DNA of 64,000 bases. Origin: an uncultured Alistipes sp. GTDB taxonomy: Bacteria; Bacteroidota; Bacteroidia; Bacteroidales; UBA932. Shown piece after piece: positions 16,205 to 25,674 of this stretch. Both the position numbers and the translations under genes were made by a program. Positions within the stretch are counted from its first letter, which is position 1. Every line of letters starts with the position of its first letter. The DNA is taken from contig CABMPD010000008.1 in the NCBI GenBank assembly GCA_902388455.1, positions 1 to 64,000 of the forward strand, read 5' to 3'. The notes under the pieces are model-generated. The model had not been told where the DNA came from. It did not search any database and saw only the letters and a list, made by a program, of their open reading frames with translations.

Positions 16205-16954
16205 TCAGCAGAGTGCCGCCACTGCCCGACGCACAGTCTCCTCATCGCTGTGGACTACCGTCTCCTCCTGCGCAATGCCGGAGAGCACGCGCATACCGGA
16301 CTTGTGCCGCTTGGTGGCCGACAGATGAAGCTCGTTCACTCCGGTCTGCAAGGCCAGGTCGCGTATATTGGTCGGATTGACACCGGATCCAGGCATGATT
16401 ATCAGCGGTTTGCGGGCGCTTCCCGTATGGTTTGCCATCATGGCCTGCATACGGGCTATCGTCTCACGGCCTTCCCAGGCAGTCGGACACCCGCCGGAGG
16501 TCAGCACGCGGTCGTACCCCAGTGATGCGACATCCTCGAGTGCATCGTAAATACCATCAGCACAATCGATTGCCCGATGAAATGTTGTCGACAGTCCATG
16601 TCTGCGAGCCTCCTTCAGCCACTCGGCAGCCGCCGTCCGGTCCACTTTCGCATCCGCCGTCAGCGCACCTACCACGACACCCTGTACACCGGCCTGCGCA
16701 CACAGCGCTATATCGCGTGTCACTGTCTCCACCTCGTAGGACGAATACAGGAAATCTCCGGATCTCGGACGGACCAGCACGTTGACGGCAATAGTCAGCG
16801 CAGCACTCACTCCTTGAATCAGCCCGTAGGAAGGGGTCACTCCTCCGGCATCCAGTTCGGAACACAGTTCTATTCTCGCAGCCCCGCCTCTCTGCGCGGC
16901 TATGGCGCTCTCGTACGACGGAGCGCAGATTTCTACGGTGTAGTGGTTGAACAT
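16205..16954 (-). CDS. cutC: CutC family protein
   Basis: 249 residues from ATG 16954 (MFNHYTVEIC), a TIM-barrel protein of the CutC family. Hallmarks: AAQRGGAARIELCSELDAGGVTPS near the N-terminus, VNVLVRPRSGDFLYS, TFHRAIDCADG, RVLTSGGCPTAWEG and IMPGSGVNPTN. The family was linked to copper tolerance in E. coli, but its biochemical role is disputed. The frame stays open to 17425, but the extra 157 codons run through REP-like repeats, and the -7 box at 16985-16992 supports 16954. The upstream gene trpS has its own terminator, so cutC is a separate unit. Confidence 0.93.
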   Translation of the reverse strand: MFNHYTVEICAPSYESAIAAQRGGAARIELCSELDAGGVTPSYGLIQGVSAALTIAVNVLVRPRSGDFLYSSYEVETVTRDIALCAQAGVQGVVVGALTADAKVDRTAAAEWLKEARRHGLSTTFHRAIDCADGIYDALEDVASLGYDRVLTSGGCPTAWEGRETIARMQAMMANHTGSARKPLIIMPGSGVNPTNIRDLALQTGVNELHLSATKRHKSGMRVLSGIAQEETVVHSDEETVRRAVAALC

Positions 16955-16984
16955 ATTCTTTAGTAGTTTAGTGATTTGTCGCAG

Positions 16985-16992
16985 CAAATTTA
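16985..16992 (-). promoter_or_regulatory. -7 promoter box of cutC
   Basis: The minus strand reads TAAATTTG, a perfect TAnnTTTG, 30 bp before ATG 16954. Confidence 0.7.
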
Positions 16993-17008
16993 CTTGATTT
17001 TTTCTGCG

Positions 17009-17180
17009 CACCTTCGGAAGGTGTGTAGAAAATGTGGGAAACTTGCTCACCTTCGGAAGGTGGGAATGGTACGGTGGGTGGGGAAATGCGGCTACAGACG
17101 GTTCTCGGGACGGTACGGCTTCTGCACACCTTCGGAAGGTGAGTAGAAAATGTGGGGAAACTGCACACCTTCCGAAGGTA
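17009..17180 (+). repeat. REP-like palindrome cluster 4 (4 copies)
   Basis: CACCTTCGGAAGGTG begins at 17009, 17048, 17127 and 17166 (the last with central CC and final A). Two pairs have 39-bp spacing and a 118-bp period. The cluster lies just upstream of the cutC promoter. From 17186 to about 17300 I see no gene. Confidence 0.92.
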
Positions 17181-17302
17181 GGAGAGCGAGAAAGCCGGGC
17201 GGGGATGTGCGGACGTGGAGCAATGGAAAAGACTGCCGGGCGGGGAAAGCAACAGGGCGAAGAAACGGCGGCAAAGAAACAGCGACACAGATACGGCAGT
17301 TC

Positions 17303-17349
17303 AGAAAAAGCATCGCAGCCGTACCGGATGACCGGCGGGGCTGCAATGC
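17303..17349 (-). terminator. Intrinsic terminator of recA-trpS
   Basis: On the minus strand GCATTGCAGCC (17349-17339) pairs with GGCTGCGATGC (17320-17310), with one U-G pair, immediately followed by TTTTTCTG. An inner CCGG/CCGG pair extends the structure. It lies 36 bp after the trpS stop. Confidence 0.85.
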
Positions 17350-17384
17350 GCGGTGTAAGAGTGTTATGAAATATGTGAGTGGGG

Positions 17385-18434
17385 TCAGAATACTTTGAAG
17401 CCCATAGCCTTGCGGACGAGGGCAAGGGTGGCCGAGGCGGAGGCGCGGGCCTTGTCGCGGCCTTCGGACACTACGCGGTGGAGGTAGGCATCGTCGTTGT
17501 AGATGGCGTCTATGCGCTCGCGGATAGGCAGGGTCACCTTGCAGATGTCGGCCGCAAGCTGCTTCTTGAGGTCTCCGTAGCGGATGGAGCAGTCGTTCCA
17601 CTTCTCGCGGAAGTACTCGACGGTCGAGGGCTCGGATACCAGGGCCAGGAGGGTGAAAAGGTTGTCAATGCACTCGGGCATGGGGCTGTTGGGCTCTACG
17701 GGACCGCTGTCGGTCAGGGCCTTCATGACCTTCTTGGTGATGGTCTTCTCGTCGTCGTAGAGGTAGATGCCGTTGCCCTGGCTCTTGCCCATCTTGCCGC
17801 TTCCGTCGAGGCCGGGCACCTTGATGAGCTCGCCGCCGAAGTTGAAGCCGCGGGGCTCTACAAAAACTTCCTCGCCGTACATGTTGTTGAAGCGGCGGGC
17901 CAGCACCCTGGCGTACTCCAGATGCTGTTCCTGGTCCTTGCCCACGGGCACGTAGTCCGCGCGGTGGATCAGGATGTCGGCGGCCATCAGTACGGGGTAG
18001 GTCAGCAGACCGGCGCTGATGTTGATGCCCTCGTCGTTGTGGTCATCCTCGGCGACGTCCTCCAGGCGGACATTGCGGGCCTTGGCCTTGGCCAGACGGA
18101 CCTTGTCCTTGAAGGTGGTTGTACGTTCCAGCTCGCCCTTGTAGGAGATCATGTTCAGAAGCACATACAGCTCGCTCACTTCCGGAACGTCGCTCTGCAC
18201 GAATATCGTGACTTTCTCCGGATCCAGACCGGAAGCCAGATACTCGGCCAGGATGGTCTTGACATTCGCATGGAAATCATCCGGATGGGGATGTGTAGTG
18301 AGCGAATGTAGGTCCGCTATGAAATAGAAGCAGTTGTAGTCGTCCTGTATCTTTACGAAGTTGCGCAGCGCTCCGAAGTAGTTGCCGAGGTGAAGGTGGC
18401 CGGTGGAGCGGATACCGCTCAATACTGTCTGCAT
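17385..18434 (-). CDS. trpS: Tryptophan-tRNA ligase
   Basis: 349 residues, the usual length for bacterial TrpRS. It charges tRNA-Trp in the cytoplasm. It shows the class I signature HLGN (of HIGH type) in STGHLHLGNYFGAL, the KMSKS-type loop KMGKSQGN, and the family motifs FIADLHSLT and PVGKDQEQHLE. It begins 27 bp after recA with no terminator in between and is therefore probably co-transcribed with it. A rho-independent terminator follows. Confidence 0.97.
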   Translation of the reverse strand: MQTVLSGIRSTGHLHLGNYFGALRNFVKIQDDYNCFYFIADLHSLTTHPHPDDFHANVKTILAEYLASGLDPEKVTIFVQSDVPEVSELYVLLNMISYKGELERTTTFKDKVRLAKAKARNVRLEDVAEDDHNDEGINISAGLLTYPVLMAADILIHRADYVPVGKDQEQHLEYARVLARRFNNMYGEEVFVEPRGFNFGGELIKVPGLDGSGKMGKSQGNGIYLYDDEKTITKKVMKALTDSGPVEPNSPMPECIDNLFTLLALVSEPSTVEYFREKWNDCSIRYGDLKKQLAADICKVTLPIRERIDAIYNDDAYLHRVVSEGRDKARASASATLALVRKAMGFKVF

Positions 18435-18461
18435 AATGTAGGTGTCTGTTAGATGTTAAAC

Positions 18462-19493
18462 TCAGTCTTCCATGTTCTTCATAGTCTCACGGATCTTGCC
18501 CTCTATCTCCTCGCAGAGCTCAGGGTTGTCCATCAGCAGCTTCTTGACTGCCTCGCGTCCCTGAGCCAGCTTGGACTCACCGTAACTGAACCAGGAGCCG
18601 CTCTTCTTGATGATGTCGAACTCCACTCCGAGGTCCACGATCTCGCCTATCTTGGAGATACCCTCGCCGAAGACGATGTCGAACTCGGCCTTGCGGAACG
18701 GAGGGGCCATCTTGTTCTTGACGATCTTGACGCGGGTACGGTTGCCGGTGGGATCCTCCCCGTCCTTGAGCTGGGTAACCTTGCGCACGTCGATGCGGAC
18801 GGAGGCGTAGAACTTCAGGGCGTTGCCGCCGGTAGTGGTCTCGGGGTTGCCGAACATCACGCCGATCTTCTCGCGCAGCTGGTTGATGAAGATGCAGCAT
18901 GTGTTGGTCTTCGAAATGTTGGCGGTGAGTTTCCTCAGGGCCTGGCTCATCAGCCTGGCCTGCAGTCCCATCTTCTGGTCTCCCATCTCACCCTCGATCT
19001 CCGCCTTCGGAGTCAGGGCGGCCACGGAGTCCACCACGATGATGTCTATAGCCCCGCTGCGGATCAGGTCATCGGCTATCTCAAGGGCCTGCTCCCCGTT
19101 GTCGGGCTGGGATATGAGGAGGGTGTCCACGTCCACTCCGAGATTCTTCGCGTAGGTGCGGTCAAAGGCGTGCTCCGCATCGATAATGGCCGCAAAGCCG
19201 CCGGCCTTCTGGGCCTCCGCTATGGCGTGTATGGCGAGGGTGGTCTTACCGCTGGACTCGGGGCCGAATATCTCGATCACCCTGCCGCGGGGATAGCCTC
19301 CTATCCCGAGAGCGTGGTCCAGGGCAATGGAGCCGGAGGGAATCACCGACACGTCCCCTTCAGGACGGTCTCCGAGCTTCATGATGGCACCCTTGCCGAA
19401 ATCCTTTTCTATCTTGTCCATCGTTGCCTGCAGGGCCTTGAGCTTCGCTGCGTTAGCCGCGGCAACATCAATCTGTTCGAGTTCTTTTGCCAT
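18462..19493 (-). CDS. recA: Recombinase RecA
   Basis: 343 residues from ATG 19493 (MAKELEQID). The longer frame from 19547 adds an unlikely leader. It is a DNA strand-exchange ATPase for homologous recombination. Visible features: N-terminal helix with [13 protein letters not shown], Walker [10 protein letters not shown], Walker B region [14 protein letters not shown]1 and L2 DNA-binding loops ([44 protein letters not shown]) and the acidic C-terminus. A perfect -7 box lies at 19515-19522. It is the first gene of a recA-trpS unit, an unusual pairing. Confidence 0.98.
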   Translation of the reverse strand: MAKELEQIDVAAANAAKLKALQATMDKIEKDFGKGAIMKLGDRPEGDVSVIPSGSIALDHALGIGGYPRGRVIEIFGPESSGKTTLAIHAIAEAQKAGGFAAIIDAEHAFDRTYAKNLGVDVDTLLISQPDNGEQALEIADDLIRSGAIDIIVVDSVAALTPKAEIEGEMGDQKMGLQARLMSQALRKLTANISKTNTCCIFINQLREKIGVMFGNPETTTGGNALKFYASVRIDVRKVTQLKDGEDPTGNRTRVKIVKNKMAPPFRKAEFDIVFGEGISKIGEIVDLGVEFDIIKKSGSWFSYGESKLAQGREAVKKLLMDNPELCEEIEGKIRETMKNMED

Positions 19494-19514
19494 ACTATTT
19501 ATTATTTTCAAGCG

Positions 19515-19522
19515 CAAATATA
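19515..19522 (-). promoter_or_regulatory. -7 promoter box of recA
   Basis: The minus strand reads TATATTTG, a perfect TAnnTTTG, 21 bp upstream of ATG 19493. This position also supports the shorter start. Confidence 0.75.
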
Positions 19523-19563
19523 AGTCAAAATTTCGAAGGCAGGCCATCTCGAAACGACTATAA

Positions 19564-19607
19564 ACGATTATAAACGGCTAAAAACGTTTTTAGCCGTTTA
19601 TAATCGT
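19564..19607. repeat. 44-bp perfect palindrome between the efflux gene and recA
   Basis: The 22-bp arm ACGATTATAAAC...AAAAAC (19564-19585) is followed without a loop by its exact complement (19586-19607). The left side also shows a 10-bp periodicity (TATAAACGAT, TATAAACGGC, TAAAAACGTT). It lies 17 bp after the efflux gene stop and about 40 bp upstream of the recA -7 box. It can serve as a terminator for the efflux operon, but it is far longer and more symmetrical than needed. Confidence 0.9.
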
Positions 19608-19624
19608 CTAGACACGCCTGCGGC

Positions 19625-22600
19625 CTACAGAATCACGATATCCCAGATTCCGGCCGCAAGTTCCAGTTCCACAAGTGCCAGGGCCTGTCCGTAGACCACG
19701 TCGATGTACCTGGCCCGCACGTCATTGTAGGTGCGCTGGGCATCGAGGACCTCGAGCAGCGAGACCTCTCCCTGACTGTAACTGTAGAGCATGCCGTCCA
19801 TCACGCTGCGGGCGTCCGAGAGCAGACGGTCACCGTTCGAGACTACCTGCTGCGACAGAAGGGCATAGCGCCGGTAAGCCTGCAGCACCTCGGTCTCTAT
19901 CTGGAGCTCCACCTGCCGGGTCTGCATCCTGGCCTGCGCCTGACGTCCCCGGGCGGCATCGACCGCTCCCCGGTTGATGCTGGAGAATTTCAGAGGAATG
20001 GCCAGCCCTGCGGAGATTCCGGTAAATGCCGGAGCCGGGGCAATCTCATTGAGCACCTCGGAGTTGATATTGGCTCCCAACGACAGCTCGATGTCCGGCC
20101 CGCGCTCTTTGCGGGTGAGGTTCAGGGCAGCTGCCGCCACCTCCTCATTGCGCATGGCCGCCATCAGGTCGGCCCGCCCTCCGTATGCGGCGGCAAGCAG
20201 CGAGTCGAGGATAAAATCCCGGACCAGCGGCTGCAGGACGGCATCCGGTCCGAAAAGGGTATCCCGCGAGGACCGTCCCATCTGCACGCCGAGAGCCGCA
20301 AGGGCCTGGTACAGGTCCGCTTCCGCTTCCGCCATCTCATTGTGCCGGATATCCGCCTCTAAGCGGCTCTGCCGCGCGGCTATCTCTGTGATCTCACCGG
20401 CTTCGAAGCGGAGACTGTCGCTCTCGGCGAGCCTCCGGATATTGTCGTATGAGTCGAGCTGCACCCGGTACAGTTCCTGCTGCCTCATGGCCTCGAGGTA
20501 GACCACGGTCGCCTGAGCCCTGAGACGGCGCAGATAGTCGTCCAGCAGAGCTTCGGTCAGGGCCTTCTGGTTTGCAGCCAGGTCCATGCGGGCCCGCCGC
20601 ACTCCGAAGGTGATGTTCTTGCTCAGCTCGAACTCCGCTCCCTGACCCATTGCCATGCTCCAGTCACTGTTGTTGCTGTACGATGCGGAGAGGGTCACGT
20701 CGCTGAACACCCGCGCCGCCGTCAGCTCGGCCTGCGAGATGTCGATATTCAGTTTCTCGGCGGCATATTCCAGATTGCCGGCCGCCACGGCCTCCAGATA
20801 GGCCCCGTAGCCTATTTTCACAGGCTGTGCGTGCAGAATCCCAGCGGTGCCCAGGATTGCCGGGAGCAGCAGTAGAGTCCTGAGCACTGCCCCGGAGTGT
20901 GTATTATTTTTATTGTCCGACAATCTGAGCCTGCGCCTCTCCATCAGGTAGTACAGCGCCGGCAGCACGAAAAGGGTCACGAGAGTGGCGAAGAGCAGTC
21001 CATAGACGATGACCGTCGCTAAAGGCCGCTGTACGTCAGAGCCTATGCCGGTGGCCAGCGAGGCCGGCAGCAGTCCGAAGATGGCCACAGTTGCGGTCAT
21101 CAGCATCGGTCGCAGACGGTGGGAGGCTCCTTCGATGACGGCCTGCCGCAGCTCATAGCCCCGCTTGCGCAGGATATTGATATGTGAGAGCATGATGACC
21201 CCGTTCTGTATCGCCAGTCCGAAAAGGGCTATGAATCCCACCGCCGAGGAGATGTTGAAGGTCATCCCCCTCACTACCAGGGCCAGCATACCGCCGAATA
21301 TCATCAGCGGCAGCAGGGCTATCAGCAGTCCGGCCTGACGGAAATTGCCGAAGGAGAAGAACAGCAGCAGGAACATCACGGCGAGGGTCACCGGCACGAC
21401 CAGCGCCAGCCGGCTGAAGGCCCTGTCCTGATTCTCAAGCTGTCCGCCCCAGGCATAACTGAAATCGCGGTGGTCGTAGAACACATTGTGCCTTATAGCA
21501 CGGTCGGCCTCGGCCACGAATGAGGAGAGGTCCCGGTCCCTGAGGTTGACCTGGACGGTGGTCACACGGCGGTTCATCTCCCGGGATATCATGCTGGCTC
21601 CTATGGTAGTGCGTACATCTGCCACGGCCGCGAGCGGAATCTTGGCCCCGGAAGCCGAGGTGAGCATGAGGGCGCCTATCTTCTCGGGCGTATCCCTGGA
21701 CTCCTCGGTGTAACGGCAGGTCACGTCGTAGACTCTGCTGCCCACAAAGACCTGGGAGACAGCCTTTCCGCCCAGGGCCACCTCGATGAGCTCAGCCACA
21801 TCGGCCACATTGAGTCCGTACTGGGCTATCCGGTCCCTGTCCACCACTATCTGCAGCTGCGGCAGGAAAGGCTCCTCCGCCAGCCTGACATCCCCCGCTC
21901 CCTCGATACCGGATACGACCTGCGCAATCTCTTCCGCTATGCGCCTGGCCTCATCCAGGTCCTCGCCGTATATCTTGACAGCTAAGTCACTGTGCGACCC
22001 CGCTATCTGGTCCATCACCATGTCGATGATAGGCTGTGAGAATCCGGCCCCGTAGCCGGGCATCGTCTCCAGCATGGCCGCCATGTCGTTGATCAGGTCA
22101 GACTTGCGGCGTCCCCTCTCCCATTCCTTATAGGGCTTGAGTCCGACCATCACCTCGATATGGGAGAACGAGAACGGACACACGCCCTCGTCATCGCGTC
22201 CTGTCTGGGTCATGACGTATGTCACTTCGTCGAACTCTCTCAGCCTGTGCCTCAGTTCAGTGGCCATCTCGGAAGACTTCTCGAGGGACATACCGGCCGG
22301 CAGCTGCACCTGTATCCAGATACTGCCCTCGTCCAGTTCCGGCATGAAATCCTTGCCCACATACACCGACAGCCCGATGACTGCCGCGAGCACTGCGGCA
22401 ATGGGCGCAATCAGCTTCCGGGGGGCTCCGATGATGGCGGCCGTAGCAGCTTTGTACTTGACTGTCAAGGCCTCCATCCATTTGTTGCGGTACACCTTCT
22501 GCGGCTTGCGGTAGACCGAATAGGCCAGTCCGGGAATGAGCAGCAGGGCCGCCGCTAAAGCGCCCAGCAGGGCGAAGCTCAGGGTAAATGCCATCGGGGT

Positions 22601-23989
22601 AAACAGCTTGCGCTCCACCCGGTCAAATGCGAAGAGCGGCAGGTAGGCGGTGATGATGATAAGGGTAGCGAAGAAAATAGGCTTGGCCACCTCTGCCGCC
22701 CTCTGGGCTATCGTCCTGCGGTCCAGCAGCGCGGAGGGATCGTCCTCCCTTTTCTTGAGGATGGTCTCCATCATCACGATGGTGCCGTCCACTATGATTC
22801 CGAAGTCTATGGCTCCGAGCGAAAGGAGGTTGGCCGGAATGTCCGTCAGCCACATGAGGATAAATGCAATAAGCAGCGACAGGGGAATGGCGACGGTCGC
22901 CAGCAGGGCGCTCTTAGGACTGCCGAGGAAGATCATCAGTATGGCCAGCACCAGCAGGATACCGAAGGAAAGGGTATGCACTATGGTATGAAGGGTGGCG
23001 TCCACCAGATCGGTACGGTCGTAGAAGACCTTCAGCCGCACTCCCTCCGGAAGGATGTTCTCATTGAGGTCCTGCACCGCCCGCTTCACCTCCCGGAGCA
23101 CCTGCGAGGGGTTCTCATAACGGAGCAGCTGGACCATGCCCTGCACTCCGTCCTCATAGTCCGTCTCATCGTCGAGATAGCCCATGATGCCCTTGCGCTC
23201 CAGGTTGCCGTACTTGAGCATACCGACGTCCCGGAGATAGACGGGGGCCCCTCCGTCACTGCGGACCACGATGTTGCCCAGGTCGTCCAAGTCCTGGACC
23301 AGACCCACCCCGCGGATCACATAGCTCAGGTCCCCGCGCATGAGGGTGCTGCCTCCGGCATTGGCGTTATTGTCCTCTATCGCATCGGTCACCTCGCTCA
23401 GCGAGAGACCGTAGGCGGTCAGCCGGTCGGGGGCTATCTCGATCTGATACTGGGTCGTGATGCCGCCGAAGTTGGAGACGTCCGCGATACCGTAGATCTG
23501 CTTCAGACGCGGGATTATCACCCAATGGTTCAGGTCAGTCAGTTCCCGGAGGCTGCGGTCTCCCGTGACCACATAGCGGAATATCTCGCCCGTAGGGGAG
23601 GTCAGCGGGTCGAGTCCGGGCTGCGCCCCGAAGGGCAGCTCGATGTCCGCGATCCGCTCCATCACCCGCTGCCTGGCCCAGTAGTCGTCCACCCCGTCCT
23701 CGAAGACAAGGGTTATCTTGGATATGCCGAAAAAATTCTTGCTGCGCATCACCTTCAGACCGGGAATTCCGTTCAGTTCCCTCTCCAAAGGCACGGTAAT
23801 CTGCTGTTCTATCTCGGCTACGGCGAGTCCGGGCACCTGGGTGGCCACTCCCACCGACACATCGGCGATATCGGGGTAGGCGTCTATCGCCAGATGCTTC
23901 CAGGCATACATTCCGAGGGCCGCGAGCAGGATGAACACGGCCAGCACGAGCCATCTGCGCTCGAGCAGTCTGTCTATAAACTTCTCCAT
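19625..23989 (-). CDS. CusA/CzcA-type heavy-metal RND pump fused to a TolC-like domain
   Basis: 1454 residues. Residues 1-1030 form a 12-TM HME-RND pump: N-terminal FIDRLLERRWLVLAVFILLA, porter domains, and the TM4 charged motif GAIDFGIIVDG typical of metal-exporting RNDs. The segment FSQPIIDMVMDQIAGSHSDLAVKIYGEDL is close to CzcA/CusA. Residues of about 1035-1454 are an outer-membrane efflux protein of TolC type (SLLEVLDAQRTYNDVRARYIDV, repeated coiled-coil halves). Between them a signal-peptide-like segment (RTLLLLPAILGTAGILHAQ) survives. Such pump-TolC fusions are known in Bacteroidetes. The adaptor gene lies 3 bp upstream. The metal cannot be assigned by eye (copper/silver or cobalt/zinc/cadmium). 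Confidence 0.93.
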   Translation of the reverse strand: MEKFIDRLLERRWLVLAVFILLAALGMYAWKHLAIDAYPDIADVSVGVATQVPGLAVAEIEQQITVPLERELNGIPGLKVMRSKNFFGISKITLVFEDGVDDYWARQRVMERIADIELPFGAQPGLDPLTSPTGEIFRYVVTGDRSLRELTDLNHWVIIPRLKQIYGIADVSNFGGITTQYQIEIAPDRLTAYGLSLSEVTDAIEDNNANAGGSTLMRGDLSYVIRGVGLVQDLDDLGNIVVRSDGGAPVYLRDVGMLKYGNLERKGIMGYLDDETDYEDGVQGMVQLLRYENPSQVLREVKRAVQDLNENILPEGVRLKVFYDRTDLVDATLHTIVHTLSFGILLVLAILMIFLGSPKSALLATVAIPLSLLIAFILMWLTDIPANLLSLGAIDFGIIVDGTIVMMETILKKREDDPSALLDRRTIAQRAAEVAKPIFFATLIIITAYLPLFAFDRVERKLFTPMAFTLSFALLGALAAALLLIPGLAYSVYRKPQKVYRNKWMEALTVKYKAATAAIIGAPRKLIAPIAAVLAAVIGLSVYVGKDFMPELDEGSIWIQVQLPAGMSLEKSSEMATELRHRLREFDEVTYVMTQTGRDDEGVCPFSFSHIEVMVGLKPYKEWERGRRKSDLINDMAAMLETMPGYGAGFSQPIIDMVMDQIAGSHSDLAVKIYGEDLDEARRIAEEIAQVVSGIEGAGDVRLAEEPFLPQLQIVVDRDRIAQYGLNVADVAELIEVALGGKAVSQVFVGSRVYDVTCRYTEESRDTPEKIGALMLTSASGAKIPLAAVADVRTTIGASMISREMNRRVTTVQVNLRDRDLSSFVAEADRAIRHNVFYDHRDFSYAWGGQLENQDRAFSRLALVVPVTLAVMFLLLFFSFGNFRQAGLLIALLPLMIFGGMLALVVRGMTFNISSAVGFIALFGLAIQNGVIMLSHINILRKRGYELRQAVIEGASHRLRPMLMTATVAIFGLLPASLATGIGSDVQRPLATVIVYGLLFATLVTLFVLPALYYLMERRRLRLSDNKNNTHSGAVLRTLLLLPAILGTAGILHAQPVKIGYGAYLEAVAAGNLEYAAEKLNIDISQAELTAARVFSDVTLSASYSNNSDWSMAMGQGAEFELSKNITFGVRRARMDLAANQKALTEALLDDYLRRLRAQATVVYLEAMRQQELYRVQLDSYDNIRRLAESDSLRFEAGEITEIAARQSRLEADIRHNEMAEAEADLYQALAALGVQMGRSSRDTLFGPDAVLQPLVRDFILDSLLAAAYGGRADLMAAMRNEEVAAAALNLTRKERGPDIELSLGANINSEVLNEIAPAPAFTGISAGLAIPLKFSSINRGAVDAARGRQAQARMQTRQVELQIETEVLQAYRRYALLSQQVVSNGDRLLSDARSVMDGMLYSYSQGEVSLLEVLDAQRTYNDVRARYIDVVYGQALALVELELAAGIWDIVIL

Positions 23990-23992
23990 AGC

Positions 23993-25090
23993 CTACATAT
24001 TCAGGTATATTCCACCACGGGTCATGACCGTCTCGCCTCCGTCCAGTCCGCCGAGTATACGCACGTTGCCGTCCCCGACAGTCTCGGAGACCACCCTGCG
24101 CCTCAGCAGGGAGCCGTCCCCGAGCCGCTGGTACACGAAGTCACTGCCGCTCTCCTGCATCAGGGCCGTGGCCGGCAGGATAATGGACTCCCGCGGAGTG
24201 CCGGAGAAGAGGACGTTGCAGAACATCCCGAGCTTGAGACTGCGGGCAGAATTGTCACACTCCACTATCACCTCCAGAGCCCGGCTGTCCGGGTCCACCA
24301 TCTCGCCCACATAGTGTATCCGCCCCGTGTATATCATGTCCGGAGCCGAGGGTATATGGACCTCCGCCCTGTCCCCTTCCTGCACTGCTCCGAAATAGCG
24401 TTCCTTGACAAAGGCCCTTACCCACACCTTCGAGAGATCGGCCACCACTGCCAGCGGACCTTCTCCCTCGGAGACATAGCTGCCGATGGTCATGTCGCAG
24501 CTGAGCACCTCGCCCGCTATCGGAGAGACTGCCGTAAGCGGCTGCCCCATCCGCAGAGAGGCCGTATCAGCATTGAAAATACGCAGTACCGCGGCAGCCT
24601 GCTCCAGCTCCCGCTCCGCGATATAGGCCTCGCTCCTGGCCTGTTCCAGCTCCCGGACCGCCCCCACTCCGTTGCGGGAGAGTCCGCTCTGACGGGCATA
24701 GCGCCTTGCCGCCAGTTCATTATTGGACTTTGCGGAAAAATACGTCCTCACCGCCTCGTAGAAATCCGAGGAGCCGAGGGCAAATACCGGAGTTCCCTCC
24801 TCCACCCTCTGCCCGAGACGCACGCTGCATCCCTCCACCCTGCCGGAGAAAGGGGCGGAGATCTCCGCTATCTTTCCCGCCACGGGGGTCACCTCGCCCA
24901 CAGTACGGAACTGCGCCGACCAGGTCTCAGGTTCTACGGTTGTAAATTCTATCTGCTTGAGTATAGGTGAATTGTTGCTGATTATCACAGTGTCGCCGCG
25001 ACGGATGACCTCAGCGGTTTCCTGTGTGGTCCTGTTGCCGGCGCATGCTGTCAGCATCAGCATGAGGCCGGGTATGAAATATCTGTACAT
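23993..25090 (-). CDS. RND efflux periplasmic adaptor, CusB/CzcB-like lipoprotein
   Basis: 365 residues, lipoprotein signal LMLTAC (Cys16). A membrane-fusion protein with a biotinyl-lipoyl-like half (GKIAEISAPFSGRVEGCSVRLGQRVEEGTPVF), a coiled-coil hairpin (about 125-165), the second lipoyl half (AVSPIAGEVLSCDMTIGSYVSEGEGPL), and beta-barrel and membrane-proximal domains. It bridges the pump and its fused outer-membrane channel and may deliver metal to the pump. It lies between the small His-rich gene and the pump, with 3 bp to the latter. Confidence 0.93.
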   Translation of the reverse strand: MYRYFIPGLMLMLTACAGNRTTQETAEVIRRGDTVIISNNSPILKQIEFTTVEPETWSAQFRTVGEVTPVAGKIAEISAPFSGRVEGCSVRLGQRVEEGTPVFALGSSDFYEAVRTYFSAKSNNELAARRYARQSGLSRNGVGAVRELEQARSEAYIAERELEQAAAVLRIFNADTASLRMGQPLTAVSPIAGEVLSCDMTIGSYVSEGEGPLAVVADLSKVWVRAFVKERYFGAVQEGDRAEVHIPSAPDMIYTGRIHYVGEMVDPDSRALEVIVECDNSARSLKLGMFCNVLFSGTPRESIILPATALMQESGSDFVYQRLGDGSLLRRRVVSETVGDGNVRILGGLDGGETVMTRGGIYLNM

Positions 25091-25175
25091 GAATGTTCTA
25101 TCTAAATAATTACAATGTAGTTACCCGACAGGACACATTGCGGCCCGCCGGGAAAGAATGGAATGGGGAAATAAT

Positions 25176-25535
25176 TCAGACAGAACGTACTGGAGGGGCC
25201 CTGAGCCCATGGAGCAGCGGCACTCCGGCCACTGCCTCACTGCATCCGCTTTCAGAATACACCGCCACCGGAATACGGCAGACATCGTCCACGGTCACCG
25301 TCTCCGCCGCAAAGAAGACAGAGGCGTTGAAGGCGGATATCACCCTCAGGTCATTGGCAGTGTGCGTATGGTCCGGAAGACCGTCGGTATTCTTGGCGTA
25401 AGGATGCGAGTGGGTTATGGAATACCCCTGATAATAATGCGTATGGACAAACAGCGTGTTGCTCACGTAAAACCCTATGAACAGGGATACGAGAAGGCAG
25501 TTCAGAAAGCGGTATTTTCTCAGCCGTTTTACCAT
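25176..25535 (-). CDS. Small His-rich membrane protein of the efflux operon
   Basis: 119 residues from ATG 25535 (MVKRLRKYRFLNCLL). One TM segment or uncleaved signal (about 10-30) is followed by a His-rich, externally placed stretch (FVHTHYYQGYSITHSHPYAK, DHTHTA) suited to metal binding. Similar short His-rich proteins accompany CusBA-type operons in Bacteroides (DUF6769-like); I assign that family only tentatively. The longer frame to 25721 overlaps the neighbouring gene and is rejected. It is the first gene of the efflux unit and may be a periplasmic metal sensor or chaperone. Confidence 0.75.
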   Translation of the reverse strand: MVKRLRKYRFLNCLLVSLFIGFYVSNTLFVHTHYYQGYSITHSHPYAKNTDGLPDHTHTANDLRVISAFNASVFFAAETVTVDDVCRIPVAVYSESGCSEAVAGVPLLHGLRAPPVRSV

Positions 25536-25553
25536 AGACGTTTTAGGAATGCG

Positions 25554-25561
25554 CGAATATA
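25554..25561 (-). promoter_or_regulatory. Candidate -7 box of the metal-efflux operon
   Basis: The minus strand reads TATATTCG, one mismatch from TAnnTTTG, 18 bp before ATG 25535. Confidence 0.45.
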
Positions 25562-25616
25562 CAAAAAAATCTCCGCCCGCAGCACCGCCCCTGCAAGAAA
25601 GCTGCAAATCTGTCGA

Positions 25617-25658
25617 AAACCAGCTGAATCTCGGTTTTTTTTCAAGATTCAGCTGATT
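25617..25658 (-). terminator. Terminator of the ECF sigma operon
   Basis: CAGCTGAATC (25621-25630) and GATTCAGCTG (25646-25655) form a perfect 10-bp stem, extended by AAA/TTT after one mismatch. On the minus strand the stem is followed by GGTTTTC. It lies 17 bp after the TlpA-like gene. Confidence 0.7.
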
Positions 25659-25674
25659 TCTGACAGAAGCATCC

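Noticed and set aside
16955..17425. N-terminal extension of cutC
   Set aside because: It is read through REP-like repeats. The -7 box and family length support the ATG at 16954.
18453..19523. 356-codon frame antisense to recA
   Set aside because: It is a shadow of recA codon bias in a GC-rich gene, with no family motif.
22976..24970. 664-codon frame antisense to the efflux pump and adaptor
   Set aside because: It is a His/Leu-rich shadow frame across two real genes and has no own promoter or domain.
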